A stretch of DNA of 49,159 bases, taken from the NCBI GenBank assembly GCA_022241475.1, contig JAKOMT010000013.1, forward strand, positions 1-49,159. The letters are read 5' to 3'. Origin of the DNA: Microvirga sp. Its GTDB lineage: Bacteria; Pseudomonadota; Alphaproteobacteria; Rhizobiales; Beijerinckiaceae. Position numbers and translations under genes: made by a program. Below are positions 9,017 through 16,139 of this stretch, in pieces. Within the stretch, counting starts at the first letter, position 1; each line of letters starts with the position of its first letter. The notes under the pieces were generated by a model. That model was not told the DNA's origin. It did no database searches and saw nothing but the letters and a program-made list of their open reading frames with translations.

Positions 9017-9541
9017 ATGCGAGGCATGCTCAACACGGCACATGGAATCGGGCGCGTCGCCGCGGCGGCGCTGGTCGTCGCACTGTGCGCGCCGGCTCCG
9101 GCCGACGCGTCCGAGGCCGACGCCGCGCGCTATTGCGAAGCGATTCGCGATCCCGCCCGCGAGGCGCGCGTCGCCTGGCAGGCGCAATCCCTTCTCGACA
9201 TCGAGGCGCGCGTCGAGGCGCGCATCGCCGAGCTCGCGGCCCTGCGCGCCGAATACGAGACCTGGCTGGCGCGGCGCGAGGATTTCCTGCGCAAGGCCGA
9301 GGAAACCGTCATCTCGATCTACGCGCGCATGCGCCCGGACGCCGCCGCCGCCCAACTCGCCGCCATGGACAACGAGACGGCGGGCGCCGTGATCGCGAAA
9401 CTCAATCCGCGCCAGTCGAGCGCCATTCTCAACGAGATGGAGCCCGGACGCGCCGCGCTGCTGACGCGCGGAATCGCCGGAACCGCCTTCTCCCAGGATA
9501 ACGCGGCCAGAGAACTTCCTTCGACGGAGAACGCCCTGTGA
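9017..9541 (+). CDS. motE: Flagellar MotE-type periplasmic protein
   Basis: About 174 residues. A signal peptide (VAAAALVVALCAPAPADA) is followed by a coiled-coil-prone stretch and an MgtE-N/FliG-middle-like domain (IYARMRPDAAAAQLAAMD..AGAVIAKLNPRQSSAILNEM). In rhizobia MotE is a periplasmic chaperone that stabilises MotC; the assignment here rests on domain and on the motE-flgH-fliL-fliP order. I chose ATG 9017 over GTG 8996 because a GGCGGGG sits just upstream and the signal peptide then has a normal N-region; ATG 9026 is also possible. The stop overlaps flgH by four bases. Confidence 0.75.
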   Translation: MRGMLNTAHGIGRVAAAALVVALCAPAPADASEADAARYCEAIRDPAREARVAWQAQSLLDIEARVEARIAELAALRAEYETWLARREDFLRKAEETVISIYARMRPDAAAAQLAAMDNETAGAVIAKLNPRQSSAILNEMEPGRAALLTRGIAGTAFSQDNAARELPSTENAL

Positions 9542-10251
9542 CCTCCCCTCCGCTCCTCGTCGCGGCGATCGCCGCTTCCTGCGCTCTCGCGGGCTGCGCC
9601 GCCGATCTCTCGGAGATCGGACGCGAGCCCGGCATGACCCCGGTCGGGGCCGGGCTCACCGCCTATCACGCCACGCTTCCCGCAAGCTCCTTCCCCGACC
9701 AATCGCGCCGCGAGTTCCACTCGGTCTGGAGCGACGGTCGCGAGAACCTGTTCGCCGATTCCCGCGCGGCCAAGGTCGGCGACGTGCTGACGGTGCACAT
9801 CCGGATGAACGACGAGGCGCGGCTCAACAACGCGACCGGACGTTCGCGCGACTCGGAGGCCAATCTCGGGTTCGACTTCTCCGCCCAGTTCGGGGGCGTC
9901 GGATCGGGCGGCGGCGCCGGCGGCGGAATCAATTCCGGCACGAGTTCACGCGGACAGGGTTCAATCAACCGCTCCGAGCGCATCGACGTCAACGTGGCGG
10001 CGGTGGTGACGAGCGTCCTGCCCAACGGCAACCTCCTCATCAGCGGCTCGCAGGAAGTTCGCGTGAACTACGAACTGCGCATCCTCAACGTCGCGGGCGT
10101 CGTGCGCCCGCGCGACATCTCCGCCGCCAATACGATCGGCTACGAGAAGATCGCCGAAGCGCGCATCTCCTACGGCGGGCGCGGGCGCACGAGCGAGGTC
10201 CAGCAGCCCGCCTGGGGGCAGCAGATCTACGACATCGTGACGCCGTTCTGA
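9538..10251 (+). CDS. flgH: Flagellar L-ring lipoprotein FlgH
   Basis: A 237-residue protein with a lipoprotein signal and lipobox ALAGC (lipidated Cys20). The FlgH core follows: SLWSDGRENLFADSRAAKVGDVLTVHI-like region (here SVWSDGREN), a Gly-rich patch, and the C-terminal NYELRILNVAGVVRPRDIS..NTI segment. It forms the outer-membrane L-ring bushing around the flagellar rod. The start is GTG in a GTGA overlap with the motE stop, so the two are translationally coupled. Confidence 0.93.
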   Translation: MTSPPLLVAAIAASCALAGCAADLSEIGREPGMTPVGAGLTAYHATLPASSFPDQSRREFHSVWSDGRENLFADSRAAKVGDVLTVHIRMNDEARLNNATGRSRDSEANLGFDFSAQFGGVGSGGGAGGGINSGTSSRGQGSINRSERIDVNVAAVVTSVLPNGNLLISGSQEVRVNYELRILNVAGVVRPRDISAANTIGYEKIAEARISYGGRGRTSEVQQPAWGQQIYDIVTPF

Positions 10252-10268
10252 TCCGGGAGACGACCGAC

Positions 10269-10796
10269 ATGGCCGACGCCGTCGCGCAGCTCCCCGCTCC
10301 CGAAGGTCTTCGCAACGGCCGCGCCCGCGCGGCGGAGCCCGCCAGGGGCGGGGCGGGCCCCTTCCTCGCCGCCCTCGCCGTGCTCACGCCGCTCGCGGTC
10401 GCGACCGGTTTCGCGCTCGCCTGGCTGGTCCACGACCGCATCGCGCCGCCGCCCGAGACGGCGGCGGCGGAGCGACCCGTCGAGCCCTTGCGCTACGCCG
10501 CCGGCGCGACGCTGCATCGCCTTTCGCCCGTCGTGACGAACCTTCGGTCTCCGTCCGACGTCTGGATCCGCGTCGATCTCGCCCTCGTCATGGAGGAGCC
10601 CGACGAGGGCGCACGCTCGCGCCTCGCGACCGAGATCGCTGCGGACGCGCTCTCCTACCTGCGCACGCTCGACCTCGCCCAGATCGAAGGCGCGAGCGGC
10701 CTTCTGTTTCTCCGCGAGGATCTGACGGACCGCGCCGCAGCCCGCTCGCAGGGCGCGGTGCGCGAAGTCGTGCTCGAATCCCTGGTCGTGCAATGA
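10269..10796 (+). CDS. fliL: Flagellar basal body-associated protein FliL
   Basis: A 175-residue single-pass protein: about 33 cytoplasmic residues, one membrane segment (FLAALAVLTPLAVATGFALAWLV, about 34-56), and a periplasmic domain with the FliL pattern of a conserved strand (VVTNLRSPSDVWIRVDLALVME) and a C-terminal helix ([11 protein letters not shown]). FliL associates with the stator and supports torque. The start is preceded by GGGAG at a good distance. It ends in a 4-base overlap with fliP. The call is supported more by synteny than by sequence, as FliL is weakly conserved. Confidence 0.85.
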   Translation: MADAVAQLPAPEGLRNGRARAAEPARGGAGPFLAALAVLTPLAVATGFALAWLVHDRIAPPPETAAAERPVEPLRYAAGATLHRLSPVVTNLRSPSDVWIRVDLALVMEEPDEGARSRLATEIAADALSYLRTLDLAQIEGASGLLFLREDLTDRAAARSQGAVREVVLESLVVQ

Positions 10797-11527
10797 GCCG
10801 CGTTGTCTGGCTCGCCCTCCTGCTCGCCCTTCCCGGCGACGCCGTCGCCCAGAGCATCGATCTCGGCGGGCTGATTCCCGACGGAGAGGCCGCGACGACG
10901 GGGCGGATCGTCCAGCTGCTCATCCTGCTCACGGTGCTCTCGATCGCGCCCGGCCTGATGATCATGGTGACGAGCTTCACGCGCTTCGTCGTGGCGCTCT
11001 CGTTCCTGCGCTCGGGCATGGGCCTGCAATCGACGCCGGCCAATCTCGTGCTGATCTCGCTCGCCCTGTTCATGACCTTCTACGTCATGGCGCCGACCTT
11101 CGACCGGGCCTGGCGGGAGGGGATCGATCCGCTTCTGCGCAGCGAGATCACCGAGGAGCAGGCGTACGAGCGCACGACCGGGCCGTTCCGCGAGTTCATG
11201 CTGGCGCATGTGCGCGAGAAGGATCTCGCCATGTTCACGGAGCTCGCGGAGGAGAGCTTCGGGACCAGTCAGGCGGATGACGAGATCGAGCTGCGCGTGC
11301 TGATCCCGGCCTTCATGATCTCCGAACTGCGCCGGGGCTTCGAGATCGGATTCATCATCGCCCTGCCCTTTCTCGTGATCGACATCATCGTCGCCACCAT
11401 CGTCATGTCGATGGGCATGATGATGATGCCGCCCACCGTCATCGCCCTGCCGTTCAAGATATTGTTCTTCGTGCTGATCGACGGCTGGAACCTGCTGATC
11501 GGCGGGCTCGTGCGATCGTTCTTCTAG
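10793..11527 (+). CDS. fliP: Flagellar export apparatus protein FliP
   Basis: A 244-residue type III export gate component. It has an N-terminal cleavable signal ([15 protein letters not shown]), then the FliP core: [33 protein letters not shown] and [17 protein letters not shown], with C-terminal membrane segments including [25 protein letters not shown] and [22 protein letters not shown]. These are the conserved signatures of FliP/SctR. It is the last gene of this flagellar run; recQ follows after 70 bases and is unrelated. Confidence 0.95.
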   Translation: MSRVVWLALLLALPGDAVAQSIDLGGLIPDGEAATTGRIVQLLILLTVLSIAPGLMIMVTSFTRFVVALSFLRSGMGLQSTPANLVLISLALFMTFYVMAPTFDRAWREGIDPLLRSEITEEQAYERTTGPFREFMLAHVREKDLAMFTELAEESFGTSQADDEIELRVLIPAFMISELRRGFEIGFIIALPFLVIDIIVATIVMSMGMMMMPPTVIALPFKILFFVLIDGWNLLIGGLVRSFF

Positions 11528-11597
11528 CGACGCTTGCGTCCACCGGATTTGCGGCTCCGCGCATTCCGCTCGCGCGCGAAACCCTCTATCCAGCGGC

Positions 11598-13427
11598 ATG
11601 CCGTCTCCCGCCGCCGATTCGCAGACCCGTCTGGACGCCGCCCGCGTGGTGCTGCGCGAGACGTTCGGCTATCCCGACCTGCGCCCCGGACAGGCGGAGG
11701 TTCTCGACGCGGTGCTCGAGGGCCGCGACGTGCTCGCGGTGATGCCCACGGGCGCCGGCAAGTCGATGTGCTATCAGCTGCCCGCGCTCGTGCGCGAGGG
11801 GCTCACCGTCGTCGTCTCGCCGCTGATCGCCCTGATGCGCGACCAGGTGGCGCAGCTCCGCAACAACGGCGTGGCGGCTGGCGCGCTGAATTCCTCGAAC
11901 GATCAGGCCGAGAACGACCGCGTGCGCGACGCCCTGCGCGAGGGGGCGCTGCGGCTGCTTTACGTCTCGCCCGAACGGCTGGTGAACAACGGCACGGCGG
12001 AATGGCTGGCTCGCGCCGGCGTGCGGCTGCTCGCCATCGACGAGGCGCATTGCGTTTCACAATGGGGGCACGATTTCCGGCCTGAATACGCGCAGTTGGG
12101 CGAGGTGCGCCGGCGTCTCGGGGACGTCCAGACCATCGCGCTGACGGCCACCGCCGACGTCGCCACCCGCGCCGACATCGCATCGCGGCTGTTCGAGCGG
12201 GAGCCGACCGTCTTCGTCCACGGCTTCGACCGGCCGAACCTGTTTCTGGCCATGGAGCCGCGCGCGAACCGGGCGCGCCAGATCAGGGGCTTCCTCGACA
12301 AGCACAAGGGCGAGAGCGGCATCGTCTATTGCCTCTCGCGCAAGGCGACCGAGGACATCGCGGAAAACCTGCGCGAGCACGGCGTCGACGCCATCGCCTA
12401 TCATGCGGGGCTCGCGTCCGAGGAGCGCTCGCGCCGGCAGGACCGCTTCCTGCAGGAGGACGGAATCGTAATGGTCGCGACCGTCGCCTTCGGCATGGGC
12501 ATCGACAAGCCGGACGTGCGCTTCGTCGCCCACGCTTCGCTTCCGAAATCGATCGAGGCCTATTATCAGGAGATCGGCCGCGCGGGTCGCGACGGCGAGA
12601 GCGCCGATACGCTGACGCTCTACGGGATCGACGACATCCGCGTCCGGCGTCTCCAGATCGAGGAATCGGCGGTCTCGGACGACCAGAAGCGCATCGAGCG
12701 CCAGCGTCTCGATGCGCTGGTCTCGCTGTGCGAGGCGCCGCGCTGCCGTCGCCAGACGCTGCTCTCCTATTTCGGCGAGAAATCGGAGCCCTGCGGGCGC
12801 TGCGACCTCTGCGCCGGGGGCGTGAAGACCTTCGACGGCACGGTGGAGGCGCAGAAGATCCTCTCCGCCATCGCCCGCACCGGCGAGCGCTTCGGCGCCG
12901 AGCACATCGTCGCGATCCTCACCGGCGAGGAGACCGATCAGGTCCGCCGGCACGGGCATGCGGGCCTGCGCACCTTCGGCGTCGGCAAGGACCGGCCGAA
13001 GCAGGAATGGCGCTCGCTGATGCGCCAGATCTACGCGGCGGGCCTCGTCCAGATCGCGCTGGACGACCACGGCCGCTGGCGGATCACCGAGCGAGGCGAC
13101 GCGGCCCTGCGGGGACTGGAGAAGGTCACCTTGCGTTCGGACGTGCTCGACAAGGCGTCCTCGCGCAAGGAGCGCAGGGCGAGCGCGATCGAGGAGGCGG
13201 GCCTGTCGCCGGACGATCCGCTGCTCAAGCGCCTGAAGGCGCTGCGCCTGACGATCGCCAAGGACGAGGAGGTCCCCGCCTACGTCGTCTTCACCGATCG
13301 CAGCCTCGTCGACATGGCGCTCTTGCGCCCCCGCTCCCTGGACCAGCTCGCCGCCTGCCACGGCGTGGGCCAGGCCAAACTCTCGCGCTATGGCGAGGCG
13401 TTTCTCGAGGCTTTGCTGGAGGCGTGA
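11598..13427 (+). CDS. recQ: ATP-dependent DNA helicase RecQ
   Basis: A 609-residue helicase of normal length. Visible motifs: Walker [15 protein letters not shown] (near 52), DEAH in [21 protein letters not shown]-equivalent ALTATAD, motif [14 protein letters not shown], the RecQ zinc-binding Cys set (CEAPRC...CGRCDLC), a winged-helix (RQC) and an HRDC domain at the end ([28 protein letters not shown]). It works in recombinational repair. It is convergent with asd, and a long hairpin sits between the two. Confidence 0.96.
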   Translation: MPSPAADSQTRLDAARVVLRETFGYPDLRPGQAEVLDAVLEGRDVLAVMPTGAGKSMCYQLPALVREGLTVVVSPLIALMRDQVAQLRNNGVAAGALNSSNDQAENDRVRDALREGALRLLYVSPERLVNNGTAEWLARAGVRLLAIDEAHCVSQWGHDFRPEYAQLGEVRRRLGDVQTIALTATADVATRADIASRLFEREPTVFVHGFDRPNLFLAMEPRANRARQIRGFLDKHKGESGIVYCLSRKATEDIAENLREHGVDAIAYHAGLASEERSRRQDRFLQEDGIVMVATVAFGMGIDKPDVRFVAHASLPKSIEAYYQEIGRAGRDGESADTLTLYGIDDIRVRRLQIEESAVSDDQKRIERQRLDALVSLCEAPRCRRQTLLSYFGEKSEPCGRCDLCAGGVKTFDGTVEAQKILSAIARTGERFGAEHIVAILTGEETDQVRRHGHAGLRTFGVGKDRPKQEWRSLMRQIYAAGLVQIALDDHGRWRITERGDAALRGLEKVTLRSDVLDKASSRKERRASAIEEAGLSPDDPLLKRLKALRLTIAKDEEVPAYVVFTDRSLVDMALLRPRSLDQLAACHGVGQAKLSRYGEAFLEALLEA

Positions 13428-13456
13428 TCTGGTTTGGCGTGGTCCGTGCGCCAACG

Positions 13457-13484
13457 GCCTTCCCTCCCCGAGGGGAGGGAAGGC
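13457..13484. terminator. Bidirectional hairpin between recQ and asd
   Basis: A 13-base arm GCCTTCCCTCCCC is followed, after a two-base centre, by its exact complement GGGGAGGGAAGGC. It lies between two convergent stops (13427 and 13527). There is no strong T-run on either side, so it may act as a transcript end stabiliser as much as an intrinsic terminator. Confidence 0.65.
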
Positions 13485-13526
13485 GCGGCGGGTTTCATGC
13501 GCGGACCAGGACGTCCGGCCGAAAAA

Positions 13527-14555
13527 TCAGCCCGCCTTCGGCGATATCAACCTGCGGTTGATCAGGACCTCGGCGATCTGCACGGCGTTCAGGGCCGCGC
13601 CCTTGCGCAGGTTGTCGGCGACGCACCAGAACGTGATGCCGTTCTCCACCGTGGCGTCCTCCCGGATGCGGGAGACGTACGTCGCGTCCTCGCCGGTGGC
13701 GTCGAGCGGCGTGGCGTAGCCGCCGGGCTCCTGCTTGTCGATGACGAGCACGCCCGGCGCCGAACGCAGGATCGCGCGCGCCTCGTCGGCCGTGATCGGC
13801 TTCTCGAACTCGACGTTGACGGCCTCGGAATGCGACACGAATACCGGCACGCGCACGCAGGTCGCCGTCAGCTTGATCGACGGGTCGAGGATCTTCTTGG
13901 TCTCGACCATCATCTTCCATTCCTCCTTCGTGTACCCGTCCTCCATGAAGACGTCGATGTGGGGAATGAGGTTGAAGGCGATGCGCTTGGGAAACTTCTT
14001 CGTCTCGGCGTCCTTGAGCGAGTAGATCGCGCGGGTCTGCCGATCGAGCTCGTCCTCGCCGTCCTTGCCGGCCCCGGACACCGACTGATAGGTCGCGACG
14101 ACGACGCGCTTGATCGTCGCGCGGTCGTGCAGGGGCTTGAGCGCGACGACGAGTTGCGCCGTCGAGCAGTTCGGATTGGCGATGATGTTCTTCTTCCTGA
14201 AGCCCGCCACCGCGGCCGCGTTCACTTCCGGCACGATCAACGGAACGTCCTGATCGTAGCGCCAGGCGCTCGAATTATCGATGACGACGGCGCCCTGCGC
14301 GGCGATGCGCGGGGACCATTCACGCGACACGTCGCCGCCCGCCGACATCAGGCAGATATCCACGTCGGAGAAATCGTAATTGTCGAGCGCCTTCGTCTTG
14401 AGGGTCCTGTCGCCGAACGAGACCTCCTTGCCGAGGCTGCGGCGGGAGGCGAGCGCGACGACCTCGGAGGCCGGAAAGGCGCGCTCGGAAAGGATGTCGA
14501 GCATGACGCGCCCGACATTGCCCGTGGCGCCGACGACGGCGACCTTGTAACTCAT
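13527..14555 (-). CDS. asd: Aspartate-semialdehyde dehydrogenase
   Basis: A 342-residue enzyme that reduces aspartyl-4-phosphate to aspartate semialdehyde with NADPH, the branch point to Lys, Met, Thr and the peptidoglycan precursor diaminopimelate. The N-terminal Rossmann motif VVGATGNVG (7-15) and the catalytic Cys130 in NPNCST are present, as is the C-terminal dimerisation/catalytic domain with the RVPVFVSHSEAVNVE stretch. The start ATG has AGGAG nine bases upstream. It is convergent with recQ. A short Thr-rich reading frame and two GC hairpins lie in its leader. Confidence 0.96.
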   Translation of the reverse strand: MSYKVAVVGATGNVGRVMLDILSERAFPASEVVALASRRSLGKEVSFGDRTLKTKALDNYDFSDVDICLMSAGGDVSREWSPRIAAQGAVVIDNSSAWRYDQDVPLIVPEVNAAAVAGFRKKNIIANPNCSTAQLVVALKPLHDRATIKRVVVATYQSVSGAGKDGEDELDRQTRAIYSLKDAETKKFPKRIAFNLIPHIDVFMEDGYTKEEWKMMVETKKILDPSIKLTATCVRVPVFVSHSEAVNVEFEKPITADEARAILRSAPGVLVIDKQEPGGYATPLDATGEDATYVSRIREDATVENGITFWCVADNLRKGAALNAVQIAEVLINRRLISPKAG

Positions 14556-14595
14556 GATGACGATCTCCTGAAAAGCCGCTCTCCCGTTAGACTTC

Positions 14596-14658
14596 GCGCC
14601 CCGGAGACGGCGCGGGGCGCCGGCTTCGCTCGGGGGCAGCCCTCCCGCCCGGCGGGAG
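14596..14658 (-). promoter_or_regulatory. Paired GC hairpins in the asd leader
   Basis: There are two inverted repeats: CTCCCGCC/GGCGGGAG (14642-14658, one-base centre) and GCGCCCCG/CGGGGCGC (14596-14620, nine-base centre). Both sit in the roughly 190-base region between the outer end of the leader-like frame (14747) and the asd start (14555). They could be alternative RNA structures. The rest of the 14556-14923 interval shows nothing else I can support. Confidence 0.35.
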
Positions 14659-14681
14659 AGATCTCCGGGACGAGAGCGCGC

Positions 14682-14747
14682 TCAGCGCGTCGTTTTCACG
14701 AGCGCTGTGGTCATCGCTTTCGATTTGAGCGCGGTCGCGCGGACCAT
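14682..14747 (-). CDS. Possible 21-residue leader peptide upstream of asd
   Basis: On the minus strand an ATG at 14747 is preceded by GGAG at about seven bases and opens a 21-codon frame ending at 14682. Five of the 21 residues are Thr (two as TT pairs) and three are Lys, both end products of the asd pathway. Two inverted repeats (arms 14642-14649/14651-14658 and 14596-14603/14613-14620) lie between its stop and the asd start. This is the layout of a transcription attenuator. No clear U-run follows either hairpin, so the regulatory reading is inference, and chance in GC-rich DNA is quite possible. Confidence 0.3.
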   Translation of the reverse strand: MVRATALKSKAMTTALVKTTR

Positions 14748-14923
14748 GTCGTCGCTCCTGCAAGCAGCGGACGCGCGGGAAGAGCCTCGCGCGTGGAGAA
14801 AGCCGATGCGCGAAAACGTCGGCGGTGTCAAGGCGCGCGCGCGTGTCGGAAAGCTTTTGGCGAAAGACTTCGCTCAGGATCGAATCAGCGCTATTTAAGG
14901 TTGATTCGATGATGGAGACTATA

Positions 14924-15241
14924 ATGCTCGATCGATTGACCTTCGACGATTTCAAGGACTATCGCGGCGCCACGTTCGCACTCGAGGGGGCGGGCGGAAA
15001 CGTCGAGATGCGCCTGCTCGACGTGCGGCTCTCGCCCTACCCGCAGATGCCGACTCGCCGTCGCGCCTTCGCGATCCTGTTCACGGCCCCGAGGGAGCCG
15101 TCGCTGGCCAACCGGATGTACAATATCCGCCACCCCGCCAAGGGCCTGATGGAGGGCGTCTTCATCACCCCGATCGCGCCGCCTCCGCAGTTCCTCGACC
15201 AGTTGAACGACGTGCGGATTTACGAGGCCGTCTTCAATTGA
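14924..15241 (+). CDS. DUF6916-type small protein
   Basis: A 105-residue protein from ATG 14924, which has GGAG eight bases upstream; two ATGs at 14909 and 14912 are in frame but less well placed. The start LDRLTFDDFKDYRGATFALE and later LRLLDV/ARRAFAILFTAP-like and GVFITPIAPP segments match the pattern of DUF6916 proteins, which are often encoded beside microcystin-dependent/tail-collar proteins. No signal peptide or membrane segment is seen. Function is unknown. Its neighbours are a tail-collar protein (opposite strand) and the giant DUF4347 gene, which suggests a cell-surface role. Confidence 0.6.
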   Translation: MLDRLTFDDFKDYRGATFALEGAGGNVEMRLLDVRLSPYPQMPTRRRAFAILFTAPREPSLANRMYNIRHPAKGLMEGVFITPIAPPPQFLDQLNDVRIYEAVFN

Positions 15242-15284
15242 CGGTGAGCGGCGCGGGCGGTCCGGCCCCCCGCGCCGACACGCG

Positions 15285-15860
15285 TCACGGACGCTGGGGA
15301 TAGAGCCCCTCGAGCGCGATGCAGAAATTGATCGCGAGGAACGGCGGCATCGTCGACAGCGCGGCGCCCGAGCCCGTGGAGCCCGTCACGCCGGAAATCG
15401 AGCCCGGCGCCAGCGGCTGGTCGCCGGAGCCCGTCGGTCCGTAGATGAGGGCGGGCGACTGTTGCAGCCCTTGCGGAATGACGGCCGCAGCGAGCCGGGA
15501 TTGCGCCGTCGGAGCCTGCGAGGTCGCCGTGGCGGTCGTCGCGTGGAGGGCCAGCGCGTCGCCGGCATGGGTATGGGCCGGCAGATTCGCGACGGTCAGC
15601 GTCGCGCCTTCCTGACCGGACATCTGGCCCAGCGCGCGCGTCGACAGCCCCGGACCGCTTCCCACGCCGACCGGCAGACGGCTGCGCAGGTCGGGAAGCT
15701 TGAAGGTCTGGCTGCCGCTGCCGCCATAAATGTTCCCGATGAGGGAATAGAGCGCCTGGTATTGCTGGACGGGCAACTCCTGCCCCTCACACAGCGCCCA
15801 GCCCGAGGGCGCCCACGACGGGGCCCACATCATGATCATGGCGATATAGGGCGAATCCAT
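15285..15860 (-). CDS. Phage tail-collar / microcystin-dependent-type protein
   Basis: A 191-residue protein with the tail-collar fold signature: WALCEGQELPVQQYQALYSLIGNIYGG followed by FKLPDLRSRLPVGVG, a Ser/Thr/Ala-rich middle, and a C-terminal MPPFLAINFCIALEG. I chose the ATG at 15860 because a GAGGAGG lies upstream. Such proteins are found as bacterial homologues of phage tail-fibre tips and form trimeric receptor-binding needles; several bacteria carry one outside any prophage. No other phage genes lie beside it, so a stand-alone surface protein is more likely than a prophage remnant. Confidence 0.8.
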   Translation of the reverse strand: MDSPYIAMIMMWAPSWAPSGWALCEGQELPVQQYQALYSLIGNIYGGSGSQTFKLPDLRSRLPVGVGSGPGLSTRALGQMSGQEGATLTVANLPAHTHAGDALALHATTATATSQAPTAQSRLAAAVIPQGLQQSPALIYGPTGSGDQPLAPGSISGVTGSTGSGAALSTMPPFLAINFCIALEGLYPQRP

Positions 15861-15935
15861 TCTCGATCTCCTCCTCAGGAATGCGCCCGGCCGACCTGTG
15901 AGCCGCAACGCTACGGGCGCCAACAGCAACGGAGA

Positions 15936-15992
15936 ATGATTACAATATTATAAATTAGAGGTTGTTTTTTATTTTTGCACGATTTTTGATCG
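15936..15992. promoter_or_regulatory. AT-rich block between divergent genes
   Basis: In otherwise GC-rich DNA this stretch is strongly AT-rich, with runs such as TATTATAAATTAG and TTGTTTTTTATTTTTG and a small inverted repeat ACGAT-TTTTG-ATCGT. It lies between the tail-collar gene and the giant surface-protein gene, which diverge. It probably holds promoter elements or a binding site for a silencing protein. No convincing -35/-10 pair could be fixed. Confidence 0.4.
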
Positions 15993-16139
15993 TCTCATTG
16001 ACGCCTAGCTAACCGGCTCCGCCGATACGAAACGCGCATCGCCGCTAGCATCCGAGGATTGCTTGACTCTCCTATTTAAATATCCGGGGATGCGTCAGAG
16101 GGCGAGGCTGAGGTGATTCGGCCCGTGTGGAGAGCGGTT

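Noticed and set aside
5848..9036. Long minus-strand frame across the RND permease
   Set aside because: Composition is the usual Arg/Asp/His-rich antisense shadow; the plus strand encodes a full RND pump.
14707..14898. Plus-strand 63-codon frame in the asd upstream region
   Set aside because: No ribosome site, no domain, and it lies antisense to the better-supported leader-like frame.
15285..15860. Prophage, on the basis of the tail-collar protein
   Set aside because: No capsid, terminase, portal or lysis gene nearby. The protein is of the stand-alone microcystin-dependent type.
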